Shown: one piece after another, positions 36,362 through 45,550 of the stretch | Numbering within the stretch: the stretch's first letter is position 1 | Layout of the letters: every line of letters starts with the position of its first letter | NCBI RefSeq assembly: GCF_013389455.1 | Contig: NZ_CP058278.1 | Coordinates: forward strand, 1,116,001-1,180,000 | Reading direction: 5' to 3' | DNA: 64,000 nucleotides | DNA from: Flavobacterium inviolabile | Lineage (GTDB): Bacteria; Bacteroidota; Bacteroidia; Flavobacteriales; Flavobacteriaceae | Made by a program: the position numbers and the translations under genes | The notes under the pieces: model-generated | What the model was told of the DNA's origin: nothing | Seen by the model: only the letters and a program-made list of their open reading frames with translations | The model's database searches: none

Positions 36362-36444
36362 CACTTTTCCCTACGGCAGTATGAACTGCATCAGGTTCAA
36401 AGGGTAAAATCTCAGCCTACTTTTCAATAGACACCCCTAAAGTG
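36362..36444 (-). promoter_or_regulatory. TPP riboswitch of the thiamin biosynthesis operon
   Basis: On the minus strand the closing stem CACTTT/AAAGTG frames the thi-box blocks in order: TTAGGGGTGTC, GGCTGAGATTTTACCC, TTTGAACCTGATGCAGTT, ATACTGCCGTAGGGAA. This is the consensus TPP aptamer, and it controls thiS through thiF. Confidence 0.97.
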
Positions 36445-36447
36445 AAA

Positions 36448-36455
36448 CAAATGTA
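36448..36455 (-). promoter_or_regulatory. -7 box of the thiamin operon
   Basis: TACATTTG directly in front of the riboswitch. A TTC (instead of TTG) lies 19 bases upstream as a possible -33 element. Confidence 0.65.
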
Positions 36456-36512
36456 TAGTATTATTTTAAAAGTCGAATTCTAAATCGGAAGATTTAACAT
36501 TCGGGTGTGGAG

Positions 36513-37073
36513 TCATGACCGTTTCCAGCAGCTGCTGATGTGGTCGTCTACCATACCGGTTGCCTGCATGTGTGCATAGACTACCGTTGAGCCCACAAAT
36601 TTGAAGCCGCGTTTTTTCAGGTCTTTGCTGATCTCGTCCGATAGCGGTGTAGTTGCCGGAATGTCCCGTAGGGTTTCCCTTTGGCTTACAATGGGTTTCC
36701 CGCCGGTGAATTTCCAGATATAATCGGAAAAGCTGCCAAATTCCTGCTGCACTTTCATAAAAGCCTGTGCGTTGGTCACAGCGGCTCTTACTTTGAGTTT
36801 GTTCCGGATGATACCGCTGTCGAGCAGTAGTTCCTGGATTTTGTCTTCCTGATAAGCGGCTACGGCTTTGTAGTCGAAATTATCGAAAGCTTTTTTGAAG
36901 TTTTCCCTTTTGCGGAGTATGGTTATCCAGCTCAGGCCTGCCTGAAAGGTTTCCAGGATCAGGAATTCAAAAAGTTTCTGGTCTTCATAAACGGGTACGC
37001 CCCATTCTTCGTCGTGATATTTTTCGTAAAGTGCATCGTTTTTGCACCATCCGCATCTTTCTTTAGTCTCCAT
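36513..37073 (-). CDS. tag: DNA-3-methyladenine glycosylase I
   Basis: Base-excision repair enzyme for 3-methyladenine. Zinc-snap residues are visible at Cys7, His20 and the C-terminal HISSC. The signature YHDEEWGVPVYEDQKLFEFLILETFQAGLSWITILRKRE holds the active-site Glu and aromatic residues. 186 residues. Its start overlaps the end of the upstream transporter gene by 11 bases. Confidence 0.95.
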   Translation of the reverse strand: METKERCGWCKNDALYEKYHDEEWGVPVYEDQKLFEFLILETFQAGLSWITILRKRENFKKAFDNFDYKAVAAYQEDKIQELLLDSGIIRNKLKVRAAVTNAQAFMKVQQEFGSFSDYIWKFTGGKPIVSQRETLRDIPATTPLSDEISKDLKKRGFKFVGSTVVYAHMQATGMVDDHISSCWKRS

Positions 37074-37728
37074 CGGCTATCGGGTCTTCTGCTAAATATT
37101 TTTCAATAATATAATGTCCAAGGTATATCATTGGCGTCAGGCAGATCGCAATGATCAGTTTAAAGGTGTAACCGGTTGCTGCCATATTGATGTATTCGGC
37201 AGTGGTGATTTTCCCGGTCAGCCAAAAGGCGATACCGGAAACGATAAAGCTGTCGAATAACTGCGATATTACGGTTGATCCGGTGCTGCGCAGCCAGATC
37301 ATTTTTTTGCCTGTTTTATTGCGTAAAAACCAGAAGATAGATACGTCAATTAACTGCGATACCAGGAAGGCGATGATGCTGGCAATCATAATCATGACGC
37401 CCTGCCCGAAAACAGCCTGAAACTGCTCGTCGGTCACGGTGCTGATGCCTTTTGCCGCCGGAATATGGATGGCGAGAAAGAGAATGATCAGACAGTAGGC
37501 GATTAGCCCGGCAGTGATGAATGATAGTTTTTTGACACCGTCTTTTCCGAAATGTTCGTTAATTAAGTCGGTGGTGATGAATACAACCGGCCATGGAATA
37601 ATCCCGATGCTCATGATGAAAGGGCCTATATGAATAAGTTTTCCTCCTGTTAATTCGGCAACGACGGCATTGGTTATAAAAATTCCGGCAAGTATAATGT
37701 ATACGAGATCCTTTTTGGTTTTAAACAT
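37063..37728 (-). CDS. YhhQ-type queuosine precursor transporter
   Basis: Inner-membrane protein of 221 residues with about six hydrophobic segments. It contains the family segments LTGGKLIHIGPF, PWPVVFITTDLINEHFGKDGVKK, VSQLIDVSIFWFLR and STVISQLFDSFIV. YhhQ (DUF165, also called vitamin-uptake-like) proteins import preQ0 or preQ1. No queuosine gene is adjacent. It forms an operon with tag by an 11-base overlap. Confidence 0.9.
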   Translation of the reverse strand: MFKTKKDLVYIILAGIFITNAVVAELTGGKLIHIGPFIMSIGIIPWPVVFITTDLINEHFGKDGVKKLSFITAGLIAYCLIILFLAIHIPAAKGISTVTDEQFQAVFGQGVMIMIASIIAFLVSQLIDVSIFWFLRNKTGKKMIWLRSTGSTVISQLFDSFIVSGIAFWLTGKITTAEYINMAATGYTFKLIIAICLTPMIYLGHYIIEKYLAEDPIADGD

Positions 37729-37780
37729 TGGTGTTCTTGTTGTTATTTCAAAAGTACGCTAATATTTTATAAAAATAAAA

Positions 37781-37809
37781 AACCCCAATCTTTCGATTGA
37801 GGTTTTTTT
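37781..37809. terminator. Terminator after tsf
   Basis: Hairpin AACC-C-CAATC / GATTG-A-GGTT with a TTTC loop. The A-rich flank gives a U-run on minus after tsf, and T7 follows on plus. Confidence 0.8.
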
Positions 37810-37878
37810 GGGTTACCCGAAGGTAATATTGTTATTCGGGAAACGGTTTTATATTCTGAACCGGATTCCGAATTGAAA

Positions 37879-38703
37879 TTATGCTAAAGCAGCTCTTCTG
37901 AAACCAGTTACCGTTAATGCACCGTCAACAGATTTAACGTATTCTGTAACGCTCATTTTTGGTTCTTTGATATAATCCTGGTTGATTAAAGTGTTGTCTT
38001 TGAAGAAACGTGCTAATTTACCTTTAGCGATGTTTTCCAACATAGCTTCCGGTTTTCCTTCCTGACGTAATAAATCTTTAGCGATTTCGATTTCTTTTTC
38101 AATGATAGCAGCATCAACTCCTTCTTCGTTTAACGCGATTGGAGCCATTGCAGCAGCCTGCATTGCAACGTTTCTTGAAGCTTCTTCAGCTCCGGCAACA
38201 TTAGCAGATAAAGAAACTAAAGTAGCGATTTTGTTACCAGCGTGGATGTAAGATCCAACGAAAGCTCCTTCTAAACGCTCGAAAGAACCGATTTCGATTT
38301 TCTCTCCGATAACTCCTGTTTGCTCGATTAATTTATCAGCAACAGTGATTCCGTTGAAATCTGAAGCTAAAAATTCTTCTTTAGTAGCATAGTTTAATGC
38401 CTGGTTTGCTAAATCAGTAGCTAATTTAACGAAACCTTCGTTTTTACCTACGAAGTCAGTCTCACAGTTAAGAGAGATTACAACACCAGCAGTTTTATCA
38501 GCATTTACAACAGCGATAACAGCTCCTTCAGTAGATTCTCTGTCTGAACGGTTCGCTGCAACTTTCTGTCCTTTTTTACGTAAGTTTTCGATAGCTAAAT
38601 CGAAATCCCCATCAGCTTCAACCAATGCTTTTTTACAATCCATCATACCAGCACCGGTAATTTGTCTTAATTTATTTACGTCTGCAGCAGTAATATTTGC
38701 CAT
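37879..38703 (-). CDS. tsf: Translation elongation factor Ts
   Basis: Nucleotide-exchange factor for EF-Tu. The N-terminal UBA-like domain (VNKLRQITGAGMMDCKKALVEADGDFDLAIENLRKKG) and the core TDFVGKNEGF are intact; the C-terminal segment includes RQEGKPEAMLENIAKGKL. 274 residues. It is downstream of rpsB by 100 bases, the usual rpsB-tsf order. Confidence 0.97.
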   Translation of the reverse strand: MANITAADVNKLRQITGAGMMDCKKALVEADGDFDLAIENLRKKGQKVAANRSDRESTEGAVIAVVNADKTAGVVISLNCETDFVGKNEGFVKLATDLANQALNYATKEEFLASDFNGITVADKLIEQTGVIGEKIEIGSFERLEGAFVGSYIHAGNKIATLVSLSANVAGAEEASRNVAMQAAAMAPIALNEEGVDAAIIEKEIEIAKDLLRQEGKPEAMLENIAKGKLARFFKDNTLINQDYIKEPKMSVTEYVKSVDGALTVTGFRRAALA

Positions 38704-38803
38704 TTGAATGTATTATTTTAAGTTAAAAAATGAAGTCGTTATGTTGATAGTAACTCCAAAAGTAAGCAACCACCAGCACAACGACTTTATCATAATGTTA
38801 TTT

Positions 38804-39571
38804 TTATTCTTCAGTTGCAGTAGTTGTAGCTTCTGTTTGAGCAGCTGCTACTTCTCCAGCTGGTTGCTCGTCTTTGTCAGACTTTCTGTCAGAAAGACCT
38901 TCAATGATAGCACCACTTACTAAAGATAAAACTTTGTCGATTGATTTTGAAGCATCATCGTTAGCCGGGATAACATAGTCAACCTGACGTGGGTCAGAGT
39001 TGGTATCTACCATAGCAAAAACTGGAATGTTTAATTTTTGTGCTTCTTTTACAGCGATGTGTTCCGCTTTGATATCCACTACAAACAACGCAGCTGGTAA
39101 TCTAGTCATGTCTGCAATAGAACCTAAGTTTTTCTCAAGTTTTGCACGAAGACGATCTACCTGTAAACGTTCTTTTTTAGATAATGTCATGAAAGTACCG
39201 TCTTTCTTCATTTTATCGATAGAAGCCATTTTTTTAACAGCTTTACGGATAGTAACGAAGTTGGTTAACATACCACCTGGCCATCTTTCTGTGATGAAAG
39301 GCATGTTAGCAGCCGTAGCTTTTTCTGCAACGATATCTTTTGCTTGTTTTTTGGTAGCAACGAAAAGGACTTTTCTACCAGATGCAGCGATTTTTTTCAA
39401 AGCTTCATTCGCTTCTTCGATTTTAGCTGCAGTTTTATATAGATTGATAATGTGAATACCATTACGCTCCATATAGATGTAAGGAGCCATGTTTGGGTCC
39501 CATTTTCTAGTCATGTGTCCAAAGTGAACACCTGCTTCTAGTAATTCTTTAACTTCTACTTTGTTTGCCAT
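38804..39571 (-). CDS. rpsB: 30S ribosomal protein uS2
   Basis: Small-subunit protein with KELLEAGVHFGHMTRKWDPNMAPYIY, WPGGMLTNF, LPAALFVVDIKAEHIAVKEA and DTNSDP. ATG 39571 (MANKVEVKE) is the standard start. The frame extends to 39604 into the leader, but that extension is not conserved in character. The 255-residue product has an acidic/Thr-rich tail after the usual end. A structured RNA leader precedes it, and rpsI-rplM lie upstream on the same strand. Confidence 0.97.
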   Translation of the reverse strand: MANKVEVKELLEAGVHFGHMTRKWDPNMAPYIYMERNGIHIINLYKTAAKIEEANEALKKIAASGRKVLFVATKKQAKDIVAEKATAANMPFITERWPGGMLTNFVTIRKAVKKMASIDKMKKDGTFMTLSKKERLQVDRLRAKLEKNLGSIADMTRLPAALFVVDIKAEHIAVKEAQKLNIPVFAMVDTNSDPRQVDYVIPANDDASKSIDKVLSLVSGAIIEGLSDRKSDKDEQPAGEVAAAQTEATTTATEE

Positions 39572-39605
39572 TTTGTAATAGTTTACGTTCTGTTGTATTA
39601 GCAAT

Positions 39606-39685
39606 GGTAGAGTAGCGATTTCATCAGTCCCTTGGGATGCTGAAGCTCAGGTCTCAGCCATTTAGATGCTAAACTAATTCCTACC
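39606..39685 (-). promoter_or_regulatory. Structured leader upstream of rpsB, possible ribosomal-protein autoregulation element
   Basis: Between rpsI and rpsB the minus-strand RNA can fold as an outer stem GGTAG/CTACC (39681-39685 with 39606-39610). It encloses a hairpin TTTAG-CAT-CTAAA (39661-39673) and competing hairpins with CTGA/TCAG arms and a TCCC/GGGA pair (39624-39650). No ORF explains the region. uS2 autoregulation through a leader is known in other bacteria; that it works here is inference. Confidence 0.5.
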
Positions 39686-39733
39686 TCAATAGGAGAGCAA
39701 CAAAAACTTAGTTTTTTTAATAATAAATAAATA

Positions 39734-40120
39734 TTAACGTTTAGAGAATTGGAATCTCTTACGAGCTTTCTTCTGACCGAATTTCTTACGCTCAACCATA
39801 CGAGGATCTCTTGTTAGTAATCCTTCTGGTTTTAAGATAGCTCTGTTTTCAGCTTCAACTTCACACATTGCTCTTGCAATAGCCATACGTACAGCTTCAG
39901 CCTGACCAGTTGTTCCTCCACCGTATACATTTACTTTTACGTCAAAGTTAGAAGCGTTCTCTGTTAATGTTAGAGGTTGCATAACTTTGTACTGTAATGT
40001 AGCCGTTGGGAAGTAAGTTGTAAATTCTTTTTTGTTTACTGTGATGTTTCCAGTTCCTTCTGTAACATATACACGAGCAACAGCGGTTTTTCTTCTACCG
40101 ATTTTGTGAATAACTCCCAT
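39734..40120 (-). CDS. rpsI: 30S ribosomal protein uS9
   Basis: 128 residues with [47 protein letters not shown] and the conserved basic C-terminal tail [18 protein letters not shown] that reaches the P-site tRNA. The start codon overlaps the rplM stop (TAATG), so it is translationally coupled. Confidence 0.98.
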   Translation of the reverse strand: MGVIHKIGRRKTAVARVYVTEGTGNITVNKKEFTTYFPTATLQYKVMQPLTLTENASNFDVKVNVYGGGTTGQAEAVRMAIARAMCEVEAENRAILKPEGLLTRDPRMVERKKFGQKKARKRFQFSKR

Positions 40121-40575
40121 TACTTTAGATCGTTTAAGTTAACGGTTTTAGGTTGTTGTGCATCATGTTTGTGCTCAGAACCTACATATACATTTAAATT
40201 TCGGAATAATTCTGCACCCAATTTGTTTTTAGGTAACATTCCTTTTACAGCTTTCTCTACTAATAATGCAGGATTTTTTTGTTGCATTACTTTAGCAGAT
40301 AAACTTCTTTGACCACCTGGGTAACCTGTGTGACGGATATATGTTTTATCCTCAAGTTTGTTACCTGTTAGGTTGATTTTTTCTGCGTTGATAACAATTA
40401 CGTTATCTCCACAGTCCACGTGCGGTGTATAACTTGGCTTGTATTTACCTCTTAAAAGCATTGCTACTTTTGAAGCAAAACGACCTAAGTTATGACCTTC
40501 AGCATCCACAACGATCCACTCTTTTTGAGCAGTTGCTTTGTTAGCTGATACTGTCTTGTAGCTTAAATTGTTCAC
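40120..40575 (-). CDS. rplM: 50S ribosomal protein uL13
   Basis: 151 residues with [48 protein letters not shown], and the motif [13 protein letters not shown]. First gene of the rplM-rpsI operon, behind a textbook promoter. Confidence 0.98.
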   Translation of the reverse strand: MNNLSYKTVSANKATAQKEWIVVDAEGHNLGRFASKVAMLLRGKYKPSYTPHVDCGDNVIVINAEKINLTGNKLEDKTYIRHTGYPGGQRSLSAKVMQQKNPALLVEKAVKGMLPKNKLGAELFRNLNVYVGSEHKHDAQQPKTVNLNDLK

Positions 40576-40620
40576 AATAATTTATTTTAATTAAACATTC
40601 CATCCCCAATAAAGGGGTTG

Positions 40621-40650
40621 CAAAAGTACAATAAATTATTTTAAATACAA
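40621..40650 (-). promoter_or_regulatory. Promoter of rplM-rpsI
   Basis: TTG at 40650-40648, 19-base spacer, TACTTTTG at 40628-40621. A small CCCC/GGGG hairpin (40604-40617) starts just after the expected start site. Confidence 0.85.
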
Positions 40651-40795
40651 ATGCTAGTCTAATAATATTTTATTGATTGATAATCAGTTGTGTTATTGCA
40701 GAATTTGCGATGATTTGGGAGCTGCATTTTTAAAATAAAATCTTTTTTGGAAAAGAATCGGGCTAAAAGCTGCAGAAAAGTGTGTTTTTTTGGGA

Positions 40796-42109
40796 TTACT
40801 CTTTCATAAAACTGTATTTCGCATCGCCCTGTTTCAAAAGTAAGCCTTTTTCTTTAAAAAGAATTTCTATTCCGGCAGGGTCAAAAATAAATTCCGTATT
40901 GCTGATCGCATTCAGCGGAAACGGATTTTGCCCGGTAGCTTGTCCGGATAGCTGCCCGTTTTCTAATTTGATGGTCAGTTTGAGCGGAATTTGTTTTGAA
41001 CTGTAAATTCCTTCGTATGATTTTAAGGTCTTTTCGGCTACGGCCACGGTTTTTAAGTTCGGGAAACGGTACGGCAGTTTGTAGTAAATGCTCAATATAC
41101 CAATCGTAATATCGTTTTCGTTATAGTTGTTTCCGTTTATGATAAGCGAAAAGGCAAGCTTTTCACTGGCGTGATACCCGAGGCTGGATTTGAAACTTTC
41201 GATACTTCCGTTATGTCCCAGGAATTTTTTATCGCCAAAAGGGAATTGCAGTATTCCTTTTCCATAGCCATGCTCCATTTCGGTCATCTGGGCAAGGGAA
41301 GCCGGTTTTATCAGGGTTCCGTTAAACAGGGCATTAATGAATTGCGTTAAATCGGAAGGTGTGGAAATTAAAGCGTCTGAGGCGCCAATAGTACTTGGAT
41401 CCCTGGCGGCTGTTCTGGTCCACTGATTGTTGGTAAAAGTATAGGAGAACGCTTCATCTTTTGCGGTTCCGTTCTTTTTAGGATAGTAGGTGTTTTTTAA
41501 ACCTATTTTATTTGCTATACGGAAAGCGACATTGTCGCCATAACTTTTCCCGGTCAGCGATTCGATAATATAACCTAACAAAAGGTAGTTGGAATTGCTG
41601 TATTCTGCTCTGGTATCCGGTTCAAAAACCGGCTCACGGGAAGCGATCCGTTTCAGCATTTGTTTTTTTGTCTGCGGTGTCTGGGAATAGGTTTTAAAAT
41701 CCGGATCGTTAGTATAATTGAACAGTCCGCTTTTGTGGTTCAGCAGCAGCCCGATAGTGATCTTGTCGGCATTGGGTATTTCCGGATAGAATTTGGATAG
41801 TTTGGTATCTAAGGTCAGTCGTTTTTCGTCTATTAACTGGAAGATTATCGTTGCCGTAAACATTTTTGTAATAGCACCGATTTTATATTTGGTGTCCGGA
41901 TTTGCCACTGTCTTAGAGTCTGCATCGGCATATCCGTAATTTTTCTCAAAAACAACTTTTCCGCTCTCCTGAATGGTCAAAGCCCCCATAAACCTGTTGT
42001 TATCATTAAGATAGGTGAGCAGGCTGTCAATTTTATTGAAGCGTGTTTTCTCCTGTGCCACAACGGTTACTGAAAACAGGAAAAGGAAAAATACGATTGC
42101 TTTTTTCAT
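40796..42109 (-). CDS. Serine-hydrolase (class C beta-lactamase fold) homologue lacking the nucleophilic serine
   Basis: A secreted protein of 437 residues (signal peptide MKKAIVFFLFLFSVTVVAQ) with a beta-lactamase/esterase fold at 25-330. The second and third catalytic motifs remain: YSNSNY as Y-x-N and GHNGS as H-x-G. The first motif, normally S-x-x-K, reads A79-I-T-K82 (KIGAITKMFTA), encoded by GCT at 41875-41873. The C-terminal region is a DUF3471-like beta segment. It is therefore probably a pseudoenzyme or a binding protein, unless a sequencing error is involved. It lies just downstream of the radical SAM operon on the same strand. Confidence 0.85.
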   Translation of the reverse strand: MKKAIVFFLFLFSVTVVAQEKTRFNKIDSLLTYLNDNNRFMGALTIQESGKVVFEKNYGYADADSKTVANPDTKYKIGAITKMFTATIIFQLIDEKRLTLDTKLSKFYPEIPNADKITIGLLLNHKSGLFNYTNDPDFKTYSQTPQTKKQMLKRIASREPVFEPDTRAEYSNSNYLLLGYIIESLTGKSYGDNVAFRIANKIGLKNTYYPKKNGTAKDEAFSYTFTNNQWTRTAARDPSTIGASDALISTPSDLTQFINALFNGTLIKPASLAQMTEMEHGYGKGILQFPFGDKKFLGHNGSIESFKSSLGYHASEKLAFSLIINGNNYNENDITIGILSIYYKLPYRFPNLKTVAVAEKTLKSYEGIYSSKQIPLKLTIKLENGQLSGQATGQNPFPLNAISNTEFIFDPAGIEILFKEKGLLLKQGDAKYSFMKE

Positions 42110-42163
42110 AAAAAAGGGCTTTCGGAATAGGTTTCTTATTACACCCGAAAGTTACGTCAAAAA

Positions 42164-42826
42164 TTATTGCCGGTCAATTTCAAAAATATAGTTTTCTTCT
42201 TTGAAGACTTTTTCCGTGTGAATGCACTGCATCCGGAGGCTGTTTCCGGCCGCTATTTTAGTGATGGTATCCAGTTCGCAATCTTCGGACAGGATCATAT
42301 AGGTTTTGTTTGCCGGAGTTAAATAAGGTTTTAACTGGGCGAAAAGCTGTTCGAAGTAGTCGAAATTCTCGCCGCAATACCAGGCATTTTCAGCTATATT
42401 CTGTGGTGTTTTCGGGTAGTATGGCGGATTGATGACGATATAGTCAAAAGCGTGGTCTTTCAGATTTTGAAATAAATCGGAATGCAGTATGTTTATCGAA
42501 ACGGCATTCCGGCAGCTGTTTTGCCGTAAGGCTTCAAGTGCAGCGGTATTGATATCGGTAGCCGTTACAACCGCTCCTTTTGTTGCTGCTAAAATGGAAA
42601 TAATGCCGCAGCCGCAACCCAGTTCCAGAAAGGTCTTGTTTGCTAAAGGCTGGGGTTCGATAAATTGCAGCAGCAATTTGGTACTGATCGTGATAAAAGG
42701 CGGGAACACCGTTGGTACGACCTGTACAGTGATATTTTTATAATGGTATTTCCGGGGTTTGGAAAGGTATAAAGCACTCGCTTTTTTCAGAAAAGGGCTG
42801 ACTATTTTTTGAATTAGTTTTCTCAT
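42164..42826 (-). CDS. SAM-dependent methyltransferase with NPPY motif
   Basis: 220 residues. Class I Rossmann methyltransferase: motif I LELGCGCGIISILAATKG, then VTATDIN and the motif IV sequence VINPPYYPKTP, typical of enzymes that methylate amide or exocyclic nitrogens (HemK and RsmC groups). The short N-terminal segment may interact with membranes but no clear span is seen. It is the last gene of the eleven-gene operon; its ATG overlaps the preceding stop (TAATG). Substrate unknown. Confidence 0.85.
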   Translation of the reverse strand: MRKLIQKIVSPFLKKASALYLSKPRKYHYKNITVQVVPTVFPPFITISTKLLLQFIEPQPLANKTFLELGCGCGIISILAATKGAVVTATDINTAALEALRQNSCRNAVSINILHSDLFQNLKDHAFDYIVINPPYYPKTPQNIAENAWYCGENFDYFEQLFAQLKPYLTPANKTYMILSEDCELDTITKIAAGNSLRMQCIHTEKVFKEENYIFEIDRQ

Positions 42827-44349
42827 TATTCCGAATAAAATCCTTCAATTTCCGGTTGGCGGTATTTCCATATTTTATGAAGTGCCTTGATTTCATAAGG
42901 ATATTGGTAAAATCCGGTTTTGTACCGCAGTCCGGCGATGGTTTGCAGTAATTGTTTTTTTAAGCCCCTGATCCTGAAATCGGAAGCGGTGGGGTAATAA
43001 CCGTTTAAAACCGTTTCAAAGTTTTTAATGGTATCGATCATATATGGTTTTAACCATGGAGTCAGCGGATTTTTGCGCAGGTCGAAGTTTTCCCAGCTTG
43101 GCGAGATCCAGTCTTCCAGGTGCTCCGGAAAGGAAAATCCGGCATCGAGAATCTGCTGATACAGTTCGGAACCTTCTGTAGGAACCGGGCTGTACAGGTA
43201 AATTATGATTTCGGCTTTGGGGTTAATGGTTTTTATTTCCCGTATAAAGTTGATGTCCCATACAATCTGGTCGTAAACCTGTTTTTCTGTTGCAGCGGGC
43301 ATTCCCAGTACAAAGGAAAGTTCCGGTACGATGTCTACATTTTTCATCCGCAATACAAAATCCTTAATCATCTTTCCGGATTGGGTACCGCCTTTATTCA
43401 TTTGTTTGAGTATCTCATCGTTACCGGTTTCGGCACCTAAAAAGATCATTTTGCAGCCTGCCTTACGCATCAGCCGGAGTTCATCGTCCGAATACATGTT
43501 GATCGTGTCGATCCTTCCTTCGCCCCAATAGCTGATGTTGTCATTTAAAATGAGCTCGGAAAATTCGAGTACTCTCTTTTTAGAGGTAAAGAAGTTATTG
43601 TCGTGAAATTCGATGGCGTCAATGTTGTATTTTTCCTTGAAATATTGTACGTCTTCATAAATACGGGAAGCTGACATGCCTTTCCATCGGGCATTGTAGA
43701 TAGGGACAACGGCACAGAACGAACAGGAAAACGGACAGCCCATGCTGGAATGGTAGGACAAGGTTTTGTTACCCATGAATGTCTTGGCCAGATAGTTTCT
43801 GACCGGGTAAAACGTATTGAGGTATTCATACGGAAACTTCGGCAGTGTGTCCTGATCCAGTAAGGCTTCAACGGCCGTTTTGGTAATATTGTTCTCCGGG
43901 TTTTTATAGATAAGGTTTTTGATGAGTACGACACGGTCGGTCACTTCATTCTCGATTGCCTGAATCAGCTCGGGAAAAGTTCTGTCGCCGGGACCGTTAA
44001 TAATATAATCCACATAACCGGAATTTAGCGCTACTTTGTATTGATTGGAAGCAAAATAGCCGCCCCAGACGGTTATGATATCCGGAAATGTTTCTTTTAT
44101 TTTTTTGGTAAACGGAATCGCCTGCCGCAATTGCGGGCCGGGCATGACCGTTGCTCCGAAGTATTTGAATTCGCCGGTTTTAAGATAGTTTTCAATGGTT
44201 TTCCACGGGTCTTTTTCCAGATTTCCGTCTATAAACACATAATCATAAAGCCCATGAATGGAGGCACCAACCTGTAATATAGAATTGGGAATGCGGTGCT
44301 TTCCGTTAGCACTTCTCGGATTGAATAATATGACTTTATTCTTTTTCAA
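42826..44349 (-). CDS. B12-binding-type radical SAM protein (1)
   Basis: 507 residues. An N-terminal Rossmann domain of the cobalamin-binding class (VILFNPRSANGK, VWGGYFASNQYKVALNSGYVDYIINGPGDRTFPELI) is followed by the radical SAM barrel with C-x3-C-x2-C at Cys205, 209 and 212 (GCPFSCSFC). Then come FHDNNFF, FLGAETGNDEILKQMNKGG and FVLGMPAATE. Such proteins methylate unactivated carbon or perform other radical chemistry (BchE and HpnP relatives). Third radical SAM gene of the operon, one base after the flippase gene. The substrate cannot be told. Confidence 0.9.
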   Translation of the reverse strand: MKKNKVILFNPRSANGKHRIPNSILQVGASIHGLYDYVFIDGNLEKDPWKTIENYLKTGEFKYFGATVMPGPQLRQAIPFTKKIKETFPDIITVWGGYFASNQYKVALNSGYVDYIINGPGDRTFPELIQAIENEVTDRVVLIKNLIYKNPENNITKTAVEALLDQDTLPKFPYEYLNTFYPVRNYLAKTFMGNKTLSYHSSMGCPFSCSFCAVVPIYNARWKGMSASRIYEDVQYFKEKYNIDAIEFHDNNFFTSKKRVLEFSELILNDNISYWGEGRIDTINMYSDDELRLMRKAGCKMIFLGAETGNDEILKQMNKGGTQSGKMIKDFVLRMKNVDIVPELSFVLGMPAATEKQVYDQIVWDINFIREIKTINPKAEIIIYLYSPVPTEGSELYQQILDAGFSFPEHLEDWISPSWENFDLRKNPLTPWLKPYMIDTIKNFETVLNGYYPTASDFRIRGLKKQLLQTIAGLRYKTGFYQYPYEIKALHKIWKYRQPEIEGFYSE

Positions 44350-44350
44350 C

Positions 44351-45514
44351 TTATCGGAATAGTGTTGTTTTGTCGGTAATCAGTAATATAATAATCTGCG
44401 CAATTGCGGCACCCAAAAGCGCACCGGTCATTCCGTGGTTTAAATATAGCAATATTGTCGATACAACCGCATTAACAACGGCACCAACCAGTAAAATTTT
44501 TATAACGCTTTTTTCTTTGTATATTTTGAAGAGTTCCACAATTTTAATGCCATAGCTAAAAGAGGGATAAATGTATAAAAAAGCAATACCATAAAACCAG
44601 AAGGAAAGCCTGAGCCTGAGATAATAGTGTACAATCAGGTAAATAACAGCCAGCGCGCAGGGAACGAGCAGCAGTCCTAATAATTGGAGTTTTCGCTGGA
44701 TTTTTAAAATGACCGTTTCGTTATTGCGGTAAATGTTTTTAGTGAAAGGGGCATAGATAAAAGCGGCCAGCGACATGGCAAAAACCAGAAGACTGTTGAT
44801 GATCTGGTAATTGGCAATCACGGTTTTGTTTTCGAAATAGTCCACTAAATACACATCTATTTTGGAAGTGAAGAAACCCAGAACGGATAGCAGGAAAAAA
44901 GGCAGCGCTGTTTTAAAATAGGAAAAATCCATTTTCATGTTTTTCACGGAAAGGTATTTTTTGAATAACAAAAAGTACAGCAGGCCTCTTACAAACTGAT
45001 AAAAGCTATAGCTAACCAGCAGTGAATAGATTCCGAAATCGTTTTTCAACACATAAAAAGGAAGAAGAAAAATCAGGAAGCCGATGCATTCAATACTAAT
45101 GGAAGCATTGAATTTCTTTTCATACACCACCAGTGCTTCTGTGGAATGATTAAAGTAACGCCCGAGTATCCAGATAAAAATATAGAAGGTGTAAGGCAGC
45201 GGAAAGAAAAACATGCTGCCTGCCGAAAACAGGAATACAAAAGGCAGGCGGGTGTATAATATTCCGGAATAGTTCTTTTTGATCTTATTCGGAAGCAGGC
45301 TGAACAGCCGGAGTAAATATTCTTTGTTGCCCCAATTGATGATCTGGACGGTGAACAGCGTGTACAGCAGTATGGAAACAAAAGCACCCCATATTTCTTT
45401 TTGCGAAAAATGAATAACCAGGAAAGGAACCGCCATGCCAAAAGCTGAGATGATCAGCTGCCGGATGGTATTGCTGGATATATGTAATAGCTTAGGGTTT
45501 ATTTTTGTGGCCAA
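44351..45514 (-). CDS. Wzx-like flippase (polysaccharide transporter family)
   Basis: Integral membrane protein of 387 residues with about ten to twelve hydrophobic segments and few charged residues inside them, resembling O-antigen flippases of the MATE-like group. It starts with an amphipathic stretch and the segment SNTIRQLIISAFGMAVPFLVIHF. It probably moves a lipid-linked sugar across the inner membrane for the glycosyltransferases of the same operon. Sequence conservation in this family is low, so the assignment rests on topology and context. Confidence 0.75.
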   Translation of the reverse strand: MATKINPKLLHISSNTIRQLIISAFGMAVPFLVIHFSQKEIWGAFVSILLYTLFTVQIINWGNKEYLLRLFSLLPNKIKKNYSGILYTRLPFVFLFSAGSMFFFPLPYTFYIFIWILGRYFNHSTEALVVYEKKFNASISIECIGFLIFLLPFYVLKNDFGIYSLLVSYSFYQFVRGLLYFLLFKKYLSVKNMKMDFSYFKTALPFFLLSVLGFFTSKIDVYLVDYFENKTVIANYQIINSLLVFAMSLAAFIYAPFTKNIYRNNETVILKIQRKLQLLGLLLVPCALAVIYLIVHYYLRLRLSFWFYGIAFLYIYPSFSYGIKIVELFKIYKEKSVIKILLVGAVVNAVVSTILLYLNHGMTGALLGAAIAQIIILLITDKTTLFR

Positions 45515-45550
45515 TTCCGTTTTTGTTTTAGGGTGAAAAGCTGTTTGAGG

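Noticed and set aside
39601..39690. A third TPP riboswitch upstream of rpsB, because the minus strand contains GGCTGAGACCTGAG
   Set aside because: The other thi-box blocks (GGGGTGC, ACCC, GAACCTGA, TACTG) are missing and the downstream gene is ribosomal. It was kept as a possible ribosomal leader instead.
39598..39795. A small open frame of 65 codons on the minus strand across the rpsI end and the rpsB leader
   Set aside because: It overlaps rpsI in another frame and shows no homology-like composition; it is better explained by the leader RNA.
42119..42151. Hairpin CTTTCGG/CCGAAAG followed by CCC and T6 between the methyltransferase gene and the serine hydrolase gene, considered as the operon terminator
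   Set aside because: The T-run is three bases away from the stem, the loop is 19 bases and the T6 directly precedes the next ATG. Too weak to list as a terminator.
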